Part shown: in pieces, positions 1 to 8,823 of the stretch
How positions within the stretch are numbered: position 1 is the stretch's first letter
Layout of the letters: every line of letters begins with the position of its first letter
From: Streptomyces sp. NBC_01314
Lineage (GTDB): Bacteria; Actinomycetota; Actinomycetes; Streptomycetales; Streptomycetaceae
Direction of reading: 5' to 3'
DNA: 64,000 nucleotides
Assembly: GCF_041435215.1 (NCBI RefSeq)
Contig: NZ_CP108394.1
Span: forward strand, 8,246,001 to 8,310,000
Program-made: the position numbers and the translations under genes
The notes under the pieces: generated by a model
The model's input: only the letters and a program-made list of their open reading frames with translations
Databases searched by the model: none
What the model was told of the DNA's origin: nothing

Positions 1-1139
1 TACACCTTGCGCGACTCGTGACCACCGCGGGACAGGTGGAAACACTCGACGATCTTGTCGTCGCTCAGCAGCTTCGCCATCTCGACGAGTGCGGGGTCCT
101 TGCCGAAGAAGTCCTGGCGGATGTAGGCGGCGTCACGGGTCTGGTACGTCTGCACCTGCGCGTCGGGTACCTCGCGCAGGCGGCGTACGAGCGCGCCCGT
201 GGTGTCGAGCCGGAACAGCTCGTCCCAGGCCGAGCCCCAGAGCGACTTGACGACGTTCCAGCCGGCGCCGCGGAACTGGGCCTCCAGCTCCTGCACGATC
301 TTGAAGTTCGCGCGGACCGGGCCGTCGAGGCGCTGCAGGTTGCAGTTGATGACGAAGGTGAGGTTGTCGAGACCCTCACGGGAGGCCAGAGCGAGTGCCG
401 CCGTCGACTCCGGCTCGTCCATCTCGCCGTCGCCGAGGAACGCCCAGACGTGGGAGTCGGAGACGTCCTTGATGCCGCGGCTGGTGAGATAGCGGTTGAA
501 GCGCGCCTGGTAGATGGCGGACAGCGGGCCGAGGCCCATCGACACCGTCGGGAACTCCCACAGCCAGGGCAGGCGGCGGGGGTGCGGGTACGACGGGAGG
601 CCGTTGCCGCCGGACTCGCGGCGGAAGTTGTCCAGCTGGGACTCGTTCAGCCGGCCGTCGAGGAAGGCGCGGGCGTAGATGCCGGGGGAGGCGTGGCCCT
701 GGATGTAGAGCTGGTCGCCCGAGCCGTCGGCCTCCTTGCCCTTGAAGAAGTGGTTGAAGCCCGTCTCGTAGAGCCAGGCGGCGGAGGCGAAGGTGGCGAT
801 GTGGCCGCCGACGCCGTATTTGGAGCCACGGGTGACCATCGCGGCCGCGTTCCAGCGGTTCCACGCGGTGATACGGCGCTCGATCGCCTCGTCACCGGGC
901 ACGCCCGGCTCGGCGGCGGTCGGGATGGTGTTGACGTAGTCCGTCTCGAGCAGCTTGGGCAGCGCGATGCCGTTGCCCTCCGCACGCTCCAGGGTGCGCC
1001 GCATCAGGTACGCCGCGCGGTGCGGCCCGGCCGCCTTGGTGACGGCGTCCAGCGAGGCCTGCCATTCGGCGGTCTCCTCCGGATCGCGGTCGGGGAGCTG
1101 GTCGAGCGCGCTCGGCTGGATGGCGTGGGAGTCGGTCAT
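1..1139 (-). CDS. aceE: Pyruvate dehydrogenase E1 component, homodimeric type (partial, 3' end outside window)
   Basis: E1 of the pyruvate dehydrogenase complex: thiamine-diphosphate-dependent decarboxylation of pyruvate and acetyl transfer to E2 lipoyl groups in the cytosol. About 379 N-terminal residues are visible; the family is about 900 aa, so the rest lies beyond position 1. The translation carries the AceE stretches [39 protein letters not shown] and the ThDP-binding region [10 protein letters not shown] followed by [15 protein letters not shown]. The ATG at 1137-1139 is preceded by a strong GAGGAAGG site 7 bases upstream. It is the last gene of a minus-strand group that includes an E2 and an E3, so it probably works with the neighbouring sucB-type E2. 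A promoter and palindrome lie about 110-140 bp upstream. Family identity is certain; only the truncation by the window is a limit. Confidence 0.97.
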   Translation of the reverse strand, partial: MTDSHAIQPSALDQLPDRDPEETAEWQASLDAVTKAAGPHRAAYLMRRTLERAEGNGIALPKLLETDYVNTIPTAAEPGVPGDEAIERRITAWNRWNAAAMVTRGSKYGVGGHIATFASAAWLYETGFNHFFKGKEADGSGDQLYIQGHASPGIYARAFLDGRLNESQLDNFRRESGGNGLPSYPHPRRLPWLWEFPTVSMGLGPLSAIYQARFNRYLTSRGIKDVSDSHVWAFLGDGEMDEPESTAALALASREGLDNLTFVINCNLQRLDGPVRANFKIVQELEAQFRGAGWNVVKSLWGSAWDELFRLDTTGALVRRLREVPDAQVQTYQTRDAAYIRQDFFGKDPALVEMAKLLSDDKIVECFHLSRGGHESRKV

Positions 1140-1247
1140 AGCGCCGCCTTCCTCAGTCGAAGGGGGTTCCCTCATCGGTAAGGGTTCGGGGGTTGCCCTT
1201 GGTCTTTGGCAGGACAGGGCGATGGGCTTCGGTAGAAGCCCGCCGCG

Positions 1248-1277
1248 ACTGTAACCCGCTGATCGATGATCGATCAA
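1248..1277 (-). promoter_or_regulatory. Putative aceE promoter with overlapping 17-bp palindrome
   Basis: On the minus strand a TTGATC (1272-1277) and a TACAGT (1248-1253) are spaced by 18 bp, a plausible sigma-70-like promoter giving a leader of about 100 nt before aceE. A perfect inverted repeat TGATCGATGATCGATCA (1260-1276, 8-bp arms and 1-bp centre) covers the -35 hexamer and spacer. That is where a repressor operator would sit. The neighbouring GntR-family gene is an obvious but unproven candidate binder. A second short palindrome, TCTCGAGA, lies upstream at 1302-1309. Confidence 0.5.
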
Positions 1278-1453
1278 AGGGTCGCGGGCAAAATCTCTTG
1301 ATCTCGAGAAAGTCGGCACGGGGTGCCTTCGGCGGAGACACCGGGTGCCGGGTGGGCCGGGGTTTGTGCAGGTGAGGTGGCGTTTGAGCGGGGGTGCGCT
1401 CAAGGGGTAGGGGGTTCGGCGCGTTGGCGGGTGCGGGTACGTCGTGGTTGCTC

Positions 1454-1522
1454 GCGCAGTTCCCCGCGCCCCTGAAAACCCCGGACGCGACCCATGCCGT
1501 CAAGGGGCGCGGGGAACTGCGC
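1454..1522. repeat. Long inverted repeat of the GC-rich dispersed family, between gntR and aceE
   Basis: Two perfectly complementary 20-bp arms (GCGCAGTTCCCCGCGCCCCT at 1454-1473 and its complement at 1503-1522) flank a 29-nt loop. The arm sequence recurs in many other gaps of this window. The hairpin lies downstream of the minus-strand gntR stop, where it could act as a terminator without a U-tract. The rest of the 439-bp gap between gntR and aceE holds the promoter listed separately and no gene that I can see. Confidence 0.85.
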
Positions 1523-1578
1523 GACCAGCCCCCACTCACCCGCAGCCGAAAACGCACCCTCGACGGGCTAGGCCAGGG

Positions 1579-2220
1579 CTAGGCCGACTCGTCGTCCGTG
1601 TGCGGGGCGCAGCCCAGGACGTGGGACTTGACCAGGTCCGCGATCCGCGGGTCGCGGCGACGGAACGCCGCGACCAGCTCCTCGTGCTCCTCGGCATAGG
1701 ACTGCTGCACCGTGCCCAGCCAGCGGATGCTGAGCGCCGTGAAGACCTCGATGCCCAGGCCCTCCCAGGTGTGCAGCAGCACCGAGTTGTCGGCCGCCCG
1801 CACCAGCTCGCGGTGGAACGCCACCGTGTGCCGCACCTGCGACGTGCCGTCGGCGTTGCGGTCCGCCTCGTACAGCGCGGCCACATGGGGCTCCAGCGCC
1901 GAGCAGTCCTCGGCCAGCCGCTCCGCCGCCAGCTCCGCCGCGATCGCCTCCAGGCCGGCCCGCACCGGGTAGCTCTCCTCCAGGTCGGCGGCGGTCAGAT
2001 TCCGCACCCGTACGCCCTTGTTCGGCGCGGATTCGATCAGCCGCAGCGACTCCAGCTCGCGCAGCGCCTCCCGCACGGGAGTCTGGCTGACCTCCAGCTC
2101 CGTCGCGATCCGCCGCTCCACGATCCGCTCGCCCGGCTTCCACCGCCCGCTCACGATCCCCTCCACGATGTGCTCGCGGATCTGTTCGCGCAGCGAGTGG
2201 ACGACGGGCGCGGTGGTCAT
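1579..2220 (-). CDS. GntR-family transcriptional regulator, FCD (FadR-like) subfamily
   Basis: A 213-aa DNA-binding regulator. Residues about 10-75 form the GntR winged helix (LREQIREHIVEGIVSGRWKP, then ERRIATELEVSQTPVREALR). An all-helical FCD effector domain follows with the expected histidines (RHTVAFHRELVRA). FCD proteins usually bind small organic acids such as lactate or pyruvate. ATG 2220 is chosen over an upstream in-frame start because GGAG lies 6 nt before it and the family N-terminus fits. It sits between sucB and aceE in the same orientation, so a role in controlling the dehydrogenase genes is a reasonable inference. A CTCTA-N5-TAGAG palindrome lies in its own upstream region. Confidence 0.9.
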   Translation of the reverse strand: MTTAPVVHSLREQIREHIVEGIVSGRWKPGERIVERRIATELEVSQTPVREALRELESLRLIESAPNKGVRVRNLTAADLEESYPVRAGLEAIAAELAAERLAEDCSALEPHVAALYEADRNADGTSQVRHTVAFHRELVRAADNSVLLHTWEGLGIEVFTALSIRWLGTVQQSYAEEHEELVAAFRRRDPRIADLVKSHVLGCAPHTDDESA

Positions 2221-2272
2221 GAGGGCTCCTTCGGCGGGGGACCGGCGGGGGACGAGCCCCAAGGGCGTTGAC

Positions 2273-2287
2273 CTCTAGACAATAGAG
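2273..2287. promoter_or_regulatory. Palindrome upstream of the GntR regulator, candidate autoregulatory operator
   Basis: CTCTA (2273-2277) and TAGAG (2283-2287) form a perfect 5-bp inverted repeat around GACAA, 53 bp upstream of the regulator start. On the minus strand it reads CTCTATTGTCTAGAG, whose TTGTCTAGA core resembles sites reported for FCD-type GntR proteins. This is an inference from position and symmetry only. Confidence 0.35.
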
Positions 2288-2437
2288 CCGGGGCCCTTCG
2301 GGGGAGAGACGCACGGGGGTGCTTTCGCGCAGGTGAGACGAGACTTACACGTTCCCGTGGCGGCCGGTTTGTAAAGACCCGTACCGGCCAGGCTCGGCGA
2401 CCGGTTCCCCGCGTGCGTCGAGCGGGCGTGAACGCAC

Positions 2438-2473
2438 CGGTGCCCCGCCCGGAGAACTCCGGGCGGGGCACCG
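2438..2473 (-). terminator. Strong hairpin downstream of sucB
   Basis: Seventeen-base complementary arms (CGGTGCCCCGCCCGGAG at 2438-2454 and its complement at 2457-2473), about 16 bp once a minimal loop is allowed. There is no U-tract, as is common in Streptomyces. A smaller hairpin, GCCTCTG/CAGAGGC at 2491-2497 and 2514-2520, lies directly next to the sucB stop. Together they would end the lpdA-sucB transcript before the regulator gene. Confidence 0.75.
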
Positions 2474-2521
2474 CCGTACCGTGCTCAGCGGCCTCTGTTC
2501 AGAAGCCCCTGTTCAGAGGCG

Positions 2522-4285
2522 TCACAGGCCGAGCTCGACCTCGAACTCGCCCGCCTCCAGGATCGCCTTGACGGCCGTCAGGTAACGGGCCGCGTCGGCG
2601 CCGTCGACCAGACGGTGGTCGTAGGAGAGGGTCAGGTACGTCATGTCGCGGACGCCGATGACCGTGCCCTCCTCCGTCTCGATCACGGCGGGGCGCTTGA
2701 CCGTGGCGCCGATACCGAGGATCGCGACCTGGTTCGGCGGCACGATGATCGTGTCGAAGAGCGCGCCGCGCGAACCGGTGTTGGAGATGGTGAAGGTCGC
2801 GCCGGAGAGCTCGTCCGGCGTGATCTTGTTGGCCCGGACCTTGCCCGCCAGATCGGCGGTGGCCTTGGCGATGCCGGCGATGTTGAGGTCGCCCGCGTCC
2901 TTGATGACCGGGGTCATCAGGCCCTTCTCGGAGTCCACCGCGATACCGATGTTCTCGGCGTCGAAGTAGGTGATCGTGCCCTCGCCCTCGTTGATCCGGG
3001 CGTTGATGGGCGCGTGCGCCTTCAGCGCCTGGGCCGCGGCCTTGACGAAGAACGGCATCGGGGAGAGCTTCACGCCCTCGCGGGCCGCGAAGGAGTCCTT
3101 GGCCCGGGCGCGCAGCCTCATCAGACGGGTGACGTCGACCTCGACGACCGACGACAGCTGGGCCTGCTCGTGCAGCGCCTTGACCATGTTGTCGCCGATG
3201 ACCTTGCGGATGCGCGGCATCTTGATGGTCTGGCCACGCAGGGGCGAGGCCTCCAGGGACGGCGCCTTCTTGGCGGCCGGAGCGGCGGCGACCGGCGCCG
3301 GAGCGGCGGCAGCGGCCTTCGCGGCCTCGGCGGCGGCGACGACGTCCTGCTTGCGGATACGGCCGCCGACGCCGGTGCCCTTGACTGTGCCCAGGTCGAC
3401 GCCGTTCTCGGCGGCGAGCTTGCGCACCAGCGGGGTGACGTACGCGCCCTCGTCGGTCGCCTTGGCGGCGGCGGACGCGGCCGGGGCGGCAGCGGCCGGA
3501 GGCGGGGTGACCGGGGCCGGCGCGGGAGCCGGTGCGGCCGGAGCAGCGGCGGCGGGCGCCGGGGCCGGAGCGGCCGGAGCCGGAGCCGCGGGGGCGGCCG
3601 GGGCAGCGGCGGCGGGCGCCGGAGCCGGTGCGGCCGGAGCCGGAGCAGCCGCCGGAGCGGCACCCGGGGCGCCGATGACGGCCAGCTTGGCGCCGACCTC
3701 GGCGGTCTCGTCCTCGGCGACCGTGATCTCCAGGAGCACACCGGAGGTGGGCGCCGGGATCTCGGTGTCGACCTTGTCCGTGGAGACCTCGAGCAGCGGC
3801 TCGTCGGCCTCGACGGAGTCGCCGACCTCCTTGAGCCAGCGGGTGACAGTGCCCTCGGTGACGGACTCACCGAGCGCCGGGAGGACCACGTCGGTGCCCT
3901 CGGCGGAGCCGGCGCCGGTAGCGGCCTCGGCGGTCGGGGCCGGCGCGGGGGCGGCCTGCTCGGTGGAGGGCGCGGCAGCGGCGGGCTCGGGGGCCGGGGC
4001 CGGCGCCTCCTCGGCCGCGGGGGCCGGGGTGGCGGCGGGCACGCCCGTGCCGTCGTCGATCAGAGCCAGCTCGGCGCCGACCTCGACCGTCTCGTCCTCG
4101 GCGACCTTGATGGACGCCAGGATGCCTGCGACGGGGGAGGGGATCTCGGTGTCGACCTTGTCGGTCGACACCTCGAGCAGCGGCTCGTCGGCCTCTACAC
4201 GCTCACCCTCGGCCTTGAGCCAGCGGGTGACGGTGCCCTCGGTGACGCTCTCGCCGAGCGCCGGAAGGGTTACGGAAACCGCCAT
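2522..4285 (-). CDS. sucB: 2-oxoacid dehydrogenase E2 (dihydrolipoamide acyltransferase, SucB/DlaT type) with two lipoyl domains
   Basis: A 587-aa E2 core enzyme that transfers acyl groups from E1 to CoA. Lipoyl domains lie at about residues 3-77 and 131-206, each with the lipoylated lysine in STDKVDTE (K43 and K171). They are joined by Ala/Pro-rich linkers that are nearly repetitive. The E3/E1-binding domain is at about 281-317, and the catalytic domain runs from about 350 to the end with HRLVDG (His557, Asp561). Annotations usually name it succinyltransferase. In actinobacteria such as Corynebacterium and Mycobacterium this E2 serves both the pyruvate and 2-oxoglutarate complexes, which fits aceE and lpdA being neighbours. 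It starts 59 bp after lpdA in the same direction, so the two are likely an operon. Confidence 0.95.
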   Translation of the reverse strand: MAVSVTLPALGESVTEGTVTRWLKAEGERVEADEPLLEVSTDKVDTEIPSPVAGILASIKVAEDETVEVGAELALIDDGTGVPAATPAPAAEEAPAPAPEPAAAAPSTEQAAPAPAPTAEAATGAGSAEGTDVVLPALGESVTEGTVTRWLKEVGDSVEADEPLLEVSTDKVDTEIPAPTSGVLLEITVAEDETAEVGAKLAVIGAPGAAPAAAPAPAAPAPAPAAAAPAAPAAPAPAAPAPAPAAAAPAAPAPAPAPVTPPPAAAAPAASAAAKATDEGAYVTPLVRKLAAENGVDLGTVKGTGVGGRIRKQDVVAAAEAAKAAAAAPAPVAAAPAAKKAPSLEASPLRGQTIKMPRIRKVIGDNMVKALHEQAQLSSVVEVDVTRLMRLRARAKDSFAAREGVKLSPMPFFVKAAAQALKAHAPINARINEGEGTITYFDAENIGIAVDSEKGLMTPVIKDAGDLNIAGIAKATADLAGKVRANKITPDELSGATFTISNTGSRGALFDTIIVPPNQVAILGIGATVKRPAVIETEEGTVIGVRDMTYLTLSYDHRLVDGADAARYLTAVKAILEAGEFEVELGL

Positions 4286-4344
4286 GGTTTCGGTTGCTCC
4301 TTAACGATTGCGGAAGTCTGGATCGTCGCTTCGTCGACCGAGGG

Positions 4345-5733
4345 TCAGTCGTGCGAGTGCAGCGGCTTGCCCGCGAGGGCCAGGTGGGCCTCGCCGAGCG
4401 CCTCGTTCTGCGTCGGGTGGGCGTGGATGAGCTGGGCGACCTCGGCGGGGAGCGCTTCCCAGTTGTAGATCAGCTGGGCCTCGCCGACCTGCTCGCCCAT
4501 GCGGTCGCCGACCATGTGGACGCCGACCACGGCACCGTCCTTGACCTGGACGAGCTTGATCTCGCCCGAGGTGTTCAGGATCTTGCTCTTGCCGTTGCCC
4601 GCGAGGTTGTACTTCAGAGCGACGACCTTGTCCGCACCGTAGATCTCCTTGGCCTTGGCCTCGGTGATGCCCACGGAGGCGACCTCGGGGTGGCAGTACG
4701 TCACCCGGGGGACACCGTCGTAGTCGATCGGAACGGCCTTCAGGCCGGCCAGACGCTCCGCCACCAGGATGCCCTCGGCGAAGCCGACGTGCGCGAGCTG
4801 GAGCGTCGGGACCAGGTCACCGACGGCGGAGATGGTCGGGACGTTCGTCCGCATGTACTCGTCGACAAGGACGTAGCCGCGGTCCAGGGCGACGCCCTGC
4901 TCCTCGTAGCCGAGACCGGCGGAGACGGGCCCGCGGCCGACGGCCACCAGCAGCAGCTCGGCCTCGAACTCCTTGCCGTCGGCGAGCGTGACCTTGACAC
5001 CGTCCTGGGTGTACTCGGCCTTCGAGAAGAAGGTGCCCAGGTTGAACTTGATGCCGCGCTTGCGGAAGGCGCGCTCAAGAAGCTTGGAGGAGTTCTCGTC
5101 CTCGAGCGGGGCGAGGTGCTTCAGGCCCTCGATGATCGTGATGTCGGTGCCGAAGGACTTCCAGGCGGAGGCGAACTCGACGCCGATGACACCGCCGCCG
5201 AGGACGATCGCCGACTTCGGCACCCGGTCCAGGACGAGGGCGTGGTCCGAGGAGATGATTCGGTTGCCGTCGATCTCCAGGCCCGGCAGCGACTTCGGCA
5301 CGGAGCCGGTCGCCAGCAGGACGTGACGGCCCTGGACGCGCTGGCCGTTGACGTCGACGGAGGTGGGGGAGGAGAGGCGGCCCTCACCCTCGATGTAGGT
5401 GATCTTGCGGGAGGCGATGAGCCCCTGCAGACCCTTGTACAGGCCGGAGATCACGCCGTCCTTGTACTTGTGCACGGCGGGGACGTCGATGCCCTCGAAG
5501 GTGGCCTTCACACCGAACTGCTCGCTCTCGCGGGCCTGGTCGGCGATCTCGCCCGCGTGGAGCAGGGCCTTCGTGGGAATGCATCCCCGGTGCAGGCAGG
5601 TGCCGCCGACCTTGTCCTTCTCGATCAGGGCGACGTCCAGGCCCAGCTGAGCCCCGCGCAGGGCCGCGGCGTAACCACCGCTACCACCACCGAGGATCAC
5701 TAGGTCGAAAACGGTGCTGGCGTCGTTCGCCAC
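4345..5733 (-). CDS. lpdA: Dihydrolipoyl dehydrogenase (E3)
   Basis: A 462-aa FAD-dependent pyridine nucleotide-disulfide oxidoreductase that reoxidises the E2 lipoyl groups with NAD+. It has the FAD Rossmann motif ILGGGSGGYAAA at the N-terminus, the redox disulfide GGTCLHRGCIP, the NAD-binding VILGGGVIGVEFAS, the second FAD motif ISAVGDL and the C-terminal catalytic HAHPTQNE (His-Glu pair). I chose GTG 5733 because GGAGGA lies 7 nt upstream and the protein then starts directly before the FAD motif. The frame stays open upstream to 5901, but that extension is Arg-rich and unlike E3. It is first of the lpdA-sucB pair. Confidence 0.96.
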   Translation of the reverse strand: MANDASTVFDLVILGGGSGGYAAALRGAQLGLDVALIEKDKVGGTCLHRGCIPTKALLHAGEIADQARESEQFGVKATFEGIDVPAVHKYKDGVISGLYKGLQGLIASRKITYIEGEGRLSSPTSVDVNGQRVQGRHVLLATGSVPKSLPGLEIDGNRIISSDHALVLDRVPKSAIVLGGGVIGVEFASAWKSFGTDITIIEGLKHLAPLEDENSSKLLERAFRKRGIKFNLGTFFSKAEYTQDGVKVTLADGKEFEAELLLVAVGRGPVSAGLGYEEQGVALDRGYVLVDEYMRTNVPTISAVGDLVPTLQLAHVGFAEGILVAERLAGLKAVPIDYDGVPRVTYCHPEVASVGITEAKAKEIYGADKVVALKYNLAGNGKSKILNTSGEIKLVQVKDGAVVGVHMVGDRMGEQVGEAQLIYNWEALPAEVAQLIHAHPTQNEALGEAHLALAGKPLHSHD

Positions 5734-5940
5734 GTCACGTCCTCCATGCATGTACGCCGTACGCCGGTCGTCCATGACCGCGCGGCGGCTGGTGTCCGGC
5801 CGCTCTTCTTCGGCCCTGTGGTGGGGGCCCTGTCCTGCCGAGCCCCATCTTCGCACTTGTCGACGGCGAACGAGACGCCGGGCCGGGGTGTGAGACACCA
5901 CACGCTCAGATGTGACGGGGCAGCGGGACAGCGTGCCTTT

Positions 5941-5967
5941 CAGGGGCGCGGGGAACCGCGCGACCGG
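5941..5967 (+). repeat. GC-rich dispersed repeat, variant copy between pepA and lpdA
   Basis: CAGGGGCGCGGGGAACCGCG followed by CGACCGG, a copy of the dispersed element with AACCGCG in place of AACTGCG. It lies downstream of the minus-strand pepA stop within the 290-bp gap before lpdA. A palindromic GGCCGCGGCC follows at once. I see no gene in the rest of the gap. Confidence 0.7.
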
Positions 5968-6023
5968 CCGCGGCCGGCCCGCAGTCGCCCGCGCTCCTCA
6001 GGCATCGAGCTCCCGGGCGACCA

Positions 6024-7571
6024 TCACCCCAGGTCGCCGGAGGCGGCCCGCTCGGCCAGCCGCACCAGGGTCCGCACCGCGGTCCCGGTCCCGCCCTTCG
6101 GCGTGTACCCGAAGGGACCGCCCTCGTTGAAGGCCGGCCCCGCGATGTCCAGGTGCGCCCAGGTGATGCCCTCGCCCACGAACTCCTTCAGGAACAGCCC
6201 GGCGACGAGCCCGCCGCCGTACCGCTCACCCATGTTCGCGATGTCGGCGGTCGGGGAGTCCATCCCCTTGCGCAGGTGGTCCGGCAGCGGCATGGGCCAC
6301 GCCGGCTCCCCCGACTCCTCCGCGGCCTCGTGCACCGCGGAGCGGAACGCGTCGTCGTTCGCCATGATCCCGAACGTCCGGTTGCCCAGCGCCAGCATCA
6401 TCGCCCCGGTCAGCGTCGCCACGTCGATGATCGCGTCCGGCTTGTCCTCGGACGCCTTGGCGAGCGCGTCGGCCAGCACGAGCCGGCCCTCCGCGTCGGT
6501 GTTCAGCACCTCCACCGTCTTGCCGCTGTACATGCGCAGCACGTCACCCGGGCGGGTGGCGGAGCCGGACGGCATGTTCTCGGCGAGGGCGAGCCAGCCG
6601 GTGATGTTGACCTCTAGGCCCAGGCGCGCGGCGGCGACGACCGCGGCGAACACGGCGGCCGCGCCGCTCATGTCGCACTTCATCGTCTCGTTGTGCCCGG
6701 CGGGCTTGAGCGAGATGCCGCCCGAGTCGTAGGTGATGCCCTTGCCGACGAACGCCAGGTGCTTCTTCGCCTTGGCGTGGGTGTACGACAGCTGCACCAG
6801 CCGGGGCGTGGCCGCGGAGCCCGCGCCGACGCCGAGGATGCCGCCGTAGCCGCCCTTGGCGAGCGCCTTCTCGTCGAGCACGGTCACCTTGATGCCGTGT
6901 TCCTTGGCCGCGGTCTGCGCGACGGCGGCGAAGGCCTCGGGGTCGAGGTCGTTCGGCGGGGTGTTGATGAGGTCGCGGGCGCGGTTCAGCTCCTCGGTCA
7001 CCGCGATCGCGCGCTCGGCGGCCGCCTTGTGGGCCTTGTCGCGGGGCTTCGCGCCGAGCAGGGTGACCTCGGCGAGCGGCGCCTTGCCGTTCTTCGCCTT
7101 CGCGGCGTTCTTCGAAGGCGCGCTCTCCTTGTAGACGTCGAAGGAGTACGCGCCGAGCAGCGCGCCCTCGGAGACGGCGCCCACGGCGTCGGCGTCCTCG
7201 ACGGGCAGCATGAACGCGGCCTTCTTCGTACCGGACAGGGCACGGGCTGCGGCACCGGCCGCGCGGCGCAGCGCCTCCGCCCCGAACGAGCCGTCCTTCT
7301 CGGGCACCGCGCCGAGGCCCACCGCCACCACGAGCGGCGCCTTGAAGCCGGACGGCGCGGGCAGCTTCGTCACCTCGCCCTCCGCGCCCGAGGCGCCGAG
7401 GGTCTCCAGGAGGTCGGCCAGCTTGCCGTCGTAGGCCTTGTCCACGGCCTCGGCACCCGGCGCGACGACCAGGCCCCCAGGCCGAGATGCAGGGCCCTTC
7501 GCGACACCGACCACGATCGCGTCGGCACGGAGGCCCGGCGCGGCGGCGGTGCTGAGAGTGAGAGCAGTCAC
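6024..7571 (-). CDS. pepA: Leucyl aminopeptidase (M17 family)
   Basis: A 515-aa cytosolic M17 aminopeptidase that removes N-terminal residues using two metal ions; the family is usually hexameric. The catalytic domain shows all expected ligands: Lys277 and Asp282 in VGKGITYDSGG, Asp300 in KCDMSGAA, and Asp359 and Glu361 in the signature NTDAEGRL. The N-terminal third is the less conserved M17 N domain. The start is GTG 7571 and the ribosome site before it is weak. It is transcribed in the same direction as lpdA but separated by about 290 bp with a repeat. In mycobacteria pepB lies near dlaT in the same way. Confidence 0.96.
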   Translation of the reverse strand: MTALTLSTAAAPGLRADAIVVGVAKGPASRPGGLVVAPGAEAVDKAYDGKLADLLETLGASGAEGEVTKLPAPSGFKAPLVVAVGLGAVPEKDGSFGAEALRRAAGAAARALSGTKKAAFMLPVEDADAVGAVSEGALLGAYSFDVYKESAPSKNAAKAKNGKAPLAEVTLLGAKPRDKAHKAAAERAIAVTEELNRARDLINTPPNDLDPEAFAAVAQTAAKEHGIKVTVLDEKALAKGGYGGILGVGAGSAATPRLVQLSYTHAKAKKHLAFVGKGITYDSGGISLKPAGHNETMKCDMSGAAAVFAAVVAAARLGLEVNITGWLALAENMPSGSATRPGDVLRMYSGKTVEVLNTDAEGRLVLADALAKASEDKPDAIIDVATLTGAMMLALGNRTFGIMANDDAFRSAVHEAAEESGEPAWPMPLPDHLRKGMDSPTADIANMGERYGGGLVAGLFLKEFVGEGITWAHLDIAGPAFNEGGPFGYTPKGGTGTAVRTLVRLAERAASGDLG

Positions 7572-8037
7572 GGTGGTGGAATCTCGCTTCCGATTGAGTT
7601 TCGGTGGCCGAACGGATGGTGATGGGTCGACGTGCCGAGAACGAGCCTAGGCCCTTGTTCGGCCCATCGGACCTGGGGCGTGGGCCGGTTGCGCTCTCGC
7701 CGTCCGTACGGCGTCCGCTGCGACCAGCCTCCCCGACTTTCCGCTCCGGACGGGCAGGGAGATCCCCATGTTTTCGGCATAGGGGGATCCCTTGTCGCCG
7801 GGTCGGTGTCGCGGCTCCATGGTCTTCGCGCGTAGCGCCGACGGTCTCCGCGCGTAGCGTCGGCGGCCGATTTCGATCACCCCTGCGGGTGTTCACCCCT
7901 GTGCGGCTGCATGGCCATTCTCGTGCCTCGTATGCCATGACCTGGGTCACACTCATCCCGCCAGTGAGTGATCAACTCATCCCTGGGGGTAAGTTGCCGC
8001 GCGCCGCCGCACGTACGCACGCCCTGGAGCCCGTCCG
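7572..8037. other. Divergent intergenic region with a 22-bp tandem direct repeat
   Basis: These 466 bp separate the divergent pepA and GH114 genes. No frame here has convincing codon bias or a known domain. Positions 7821-7842 and 7843-7864 are two adjacent 22-bp copies differing at three positions, built around CGCGCGTAGCG. A hairpin GATCCCC/GGGGATC (7761-7767 and 7783-7789) lies upstream of them. Promoters for both genes must lie here, but I cannot place them reliably. Confidence 0.5.
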
Positions 8038-8823
8038 ATGACCCGCGTTCTCGCCCGCAGGGCCCTGTTGTCCCTGCTCCTGCTGGCGGTGGGGTGCACT
8101 GCCGCTTCCGACGACAAGCCGGGCGCCCGCTGGCGCCCGGAGCCGGGCACGGAGTGGCAGTGGCAGCTCAGCGGGCGCCTGGACACCTCCGTCGACGTCC
8201 CCGTGTACGACATCGACGGCTTCGACCACTCCGCCGACACGGTCGCCGGGCTGCACGACGACGGCCGCAAGGTGATCTGCTATCTGTCGACCGGCGCCTG
8301 GGAGGACTGGCGCCCGGACGCCGAAACGTTCCCGGACCGGGTCCTGGGCAAGGGCAACGGCTGGGAGGGCGAGCGCTGGCTCGACATCCGCGAGACCGAC
8401 GTCCTCGAACCCCTGATGGCCGCCCGCATGGACATGTGCGCGGAGAAGGGCTTCGACGCGGTCGAGCCCGACAACATGGACGGCTACCGCAACAGGACGG
8501 GTTTCCCCCTCACGGCCGCCGACCAGCTCCGCTACAACCGTCTCATCGCCCGCCTCGCCCACGAACGGGGCCTCGCCGTCGGCCTGAAGAACGACCTCGA
8601 CCAGATCCCGGAACTCGTCGACGACTTCGACTTCGCCGTCAACGAGCAGTGCGCCCAGTACGGGGAGTGCGACGACCTGACCCCGTTCATCGAGGCCGGC
8701 AAGGCCGTCTTCCACGTCGAGTACGAGATGAGAACAGGCGACTTCTGTCCCGAGGCCCGGCGCCTGGAGCTCAGCTCGTTGCTGAAGAAGTGGGAACTGG
8801 GGGTGTGGCGGAAGGCCTGTTGA
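8038..8823 (+). CDS. Putative lipoprotein, endo-alpha-1,4-polygalactosaminidase-like glycoside hydrolase (GH114)
   Basis: A 261-aa protein with a lipoprotein signal: Arg-rich start, hydrophobic LLSLLLLAV and lipobox LAVGC. The mature part is one TIM-barrel domain of the GH114/TM1410 type, with VYDIDGFDH, VICYLSTGAWEDWRPD, FDAVEPDNMDGY and GLAVGLKND. The Asp in YDIDG and Glu in VEPDN are the expected active-site acids. Known GH114 members cut galactosaminogalactan-type polymers. Here the substrate is unknown and the protein should be held on the outer face of the membrane. ATG 8038 has GGAG 10 nt upstream. It converges with cobS. Confidence 0.85.
   Translation: MTRVLARRALLSLLLLAVGCTAASDDKPGARWRPEPGTEWQWQLSGRLDTSVDVPVYDIDGFDHSADTVAGLHDDGRKVICYLSTGAWEDWRPDAETFPDRVLGKGNGWEGERWLDIRETDVLEPLMAARMDMCAEKGFDAVEPDNMDGYRNRTGFPLTAADQLRYNRLIARLAHERGLAVGLKNDLDQIPELVDDFDFAVNEQCAQYGECDDLTPFIEAGKAVFHVEYEMRTGDFCPEARRLELSSLLKKWELGVWRKAC

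Noticed and set aside
1..1139. aceE as a truncated pseudogene
   Set aside because: The frame is intact up to the window edge, so it is only cut by the window.
2615..4468. 617-codon plus-strand frame opposite sucB
   Set aside because: It is an antisense shadow caused by extreme G/C third-position bias and the Ala/Pro repeats of sucB; it has no domain and no ribosome site.
5734..5901. N-terminal extension of lpdA
   Set aside because: Arg-rich and not E3-like; GTG 5733 has a strong ribosome site directly before the FAD motif.
7604..8041. Overlapping open frames in the pepA-GH114 gap
   Set aside because: Codon bias is inconsistent along the frames, there is no ribosome site and the protein resembles nothing known.
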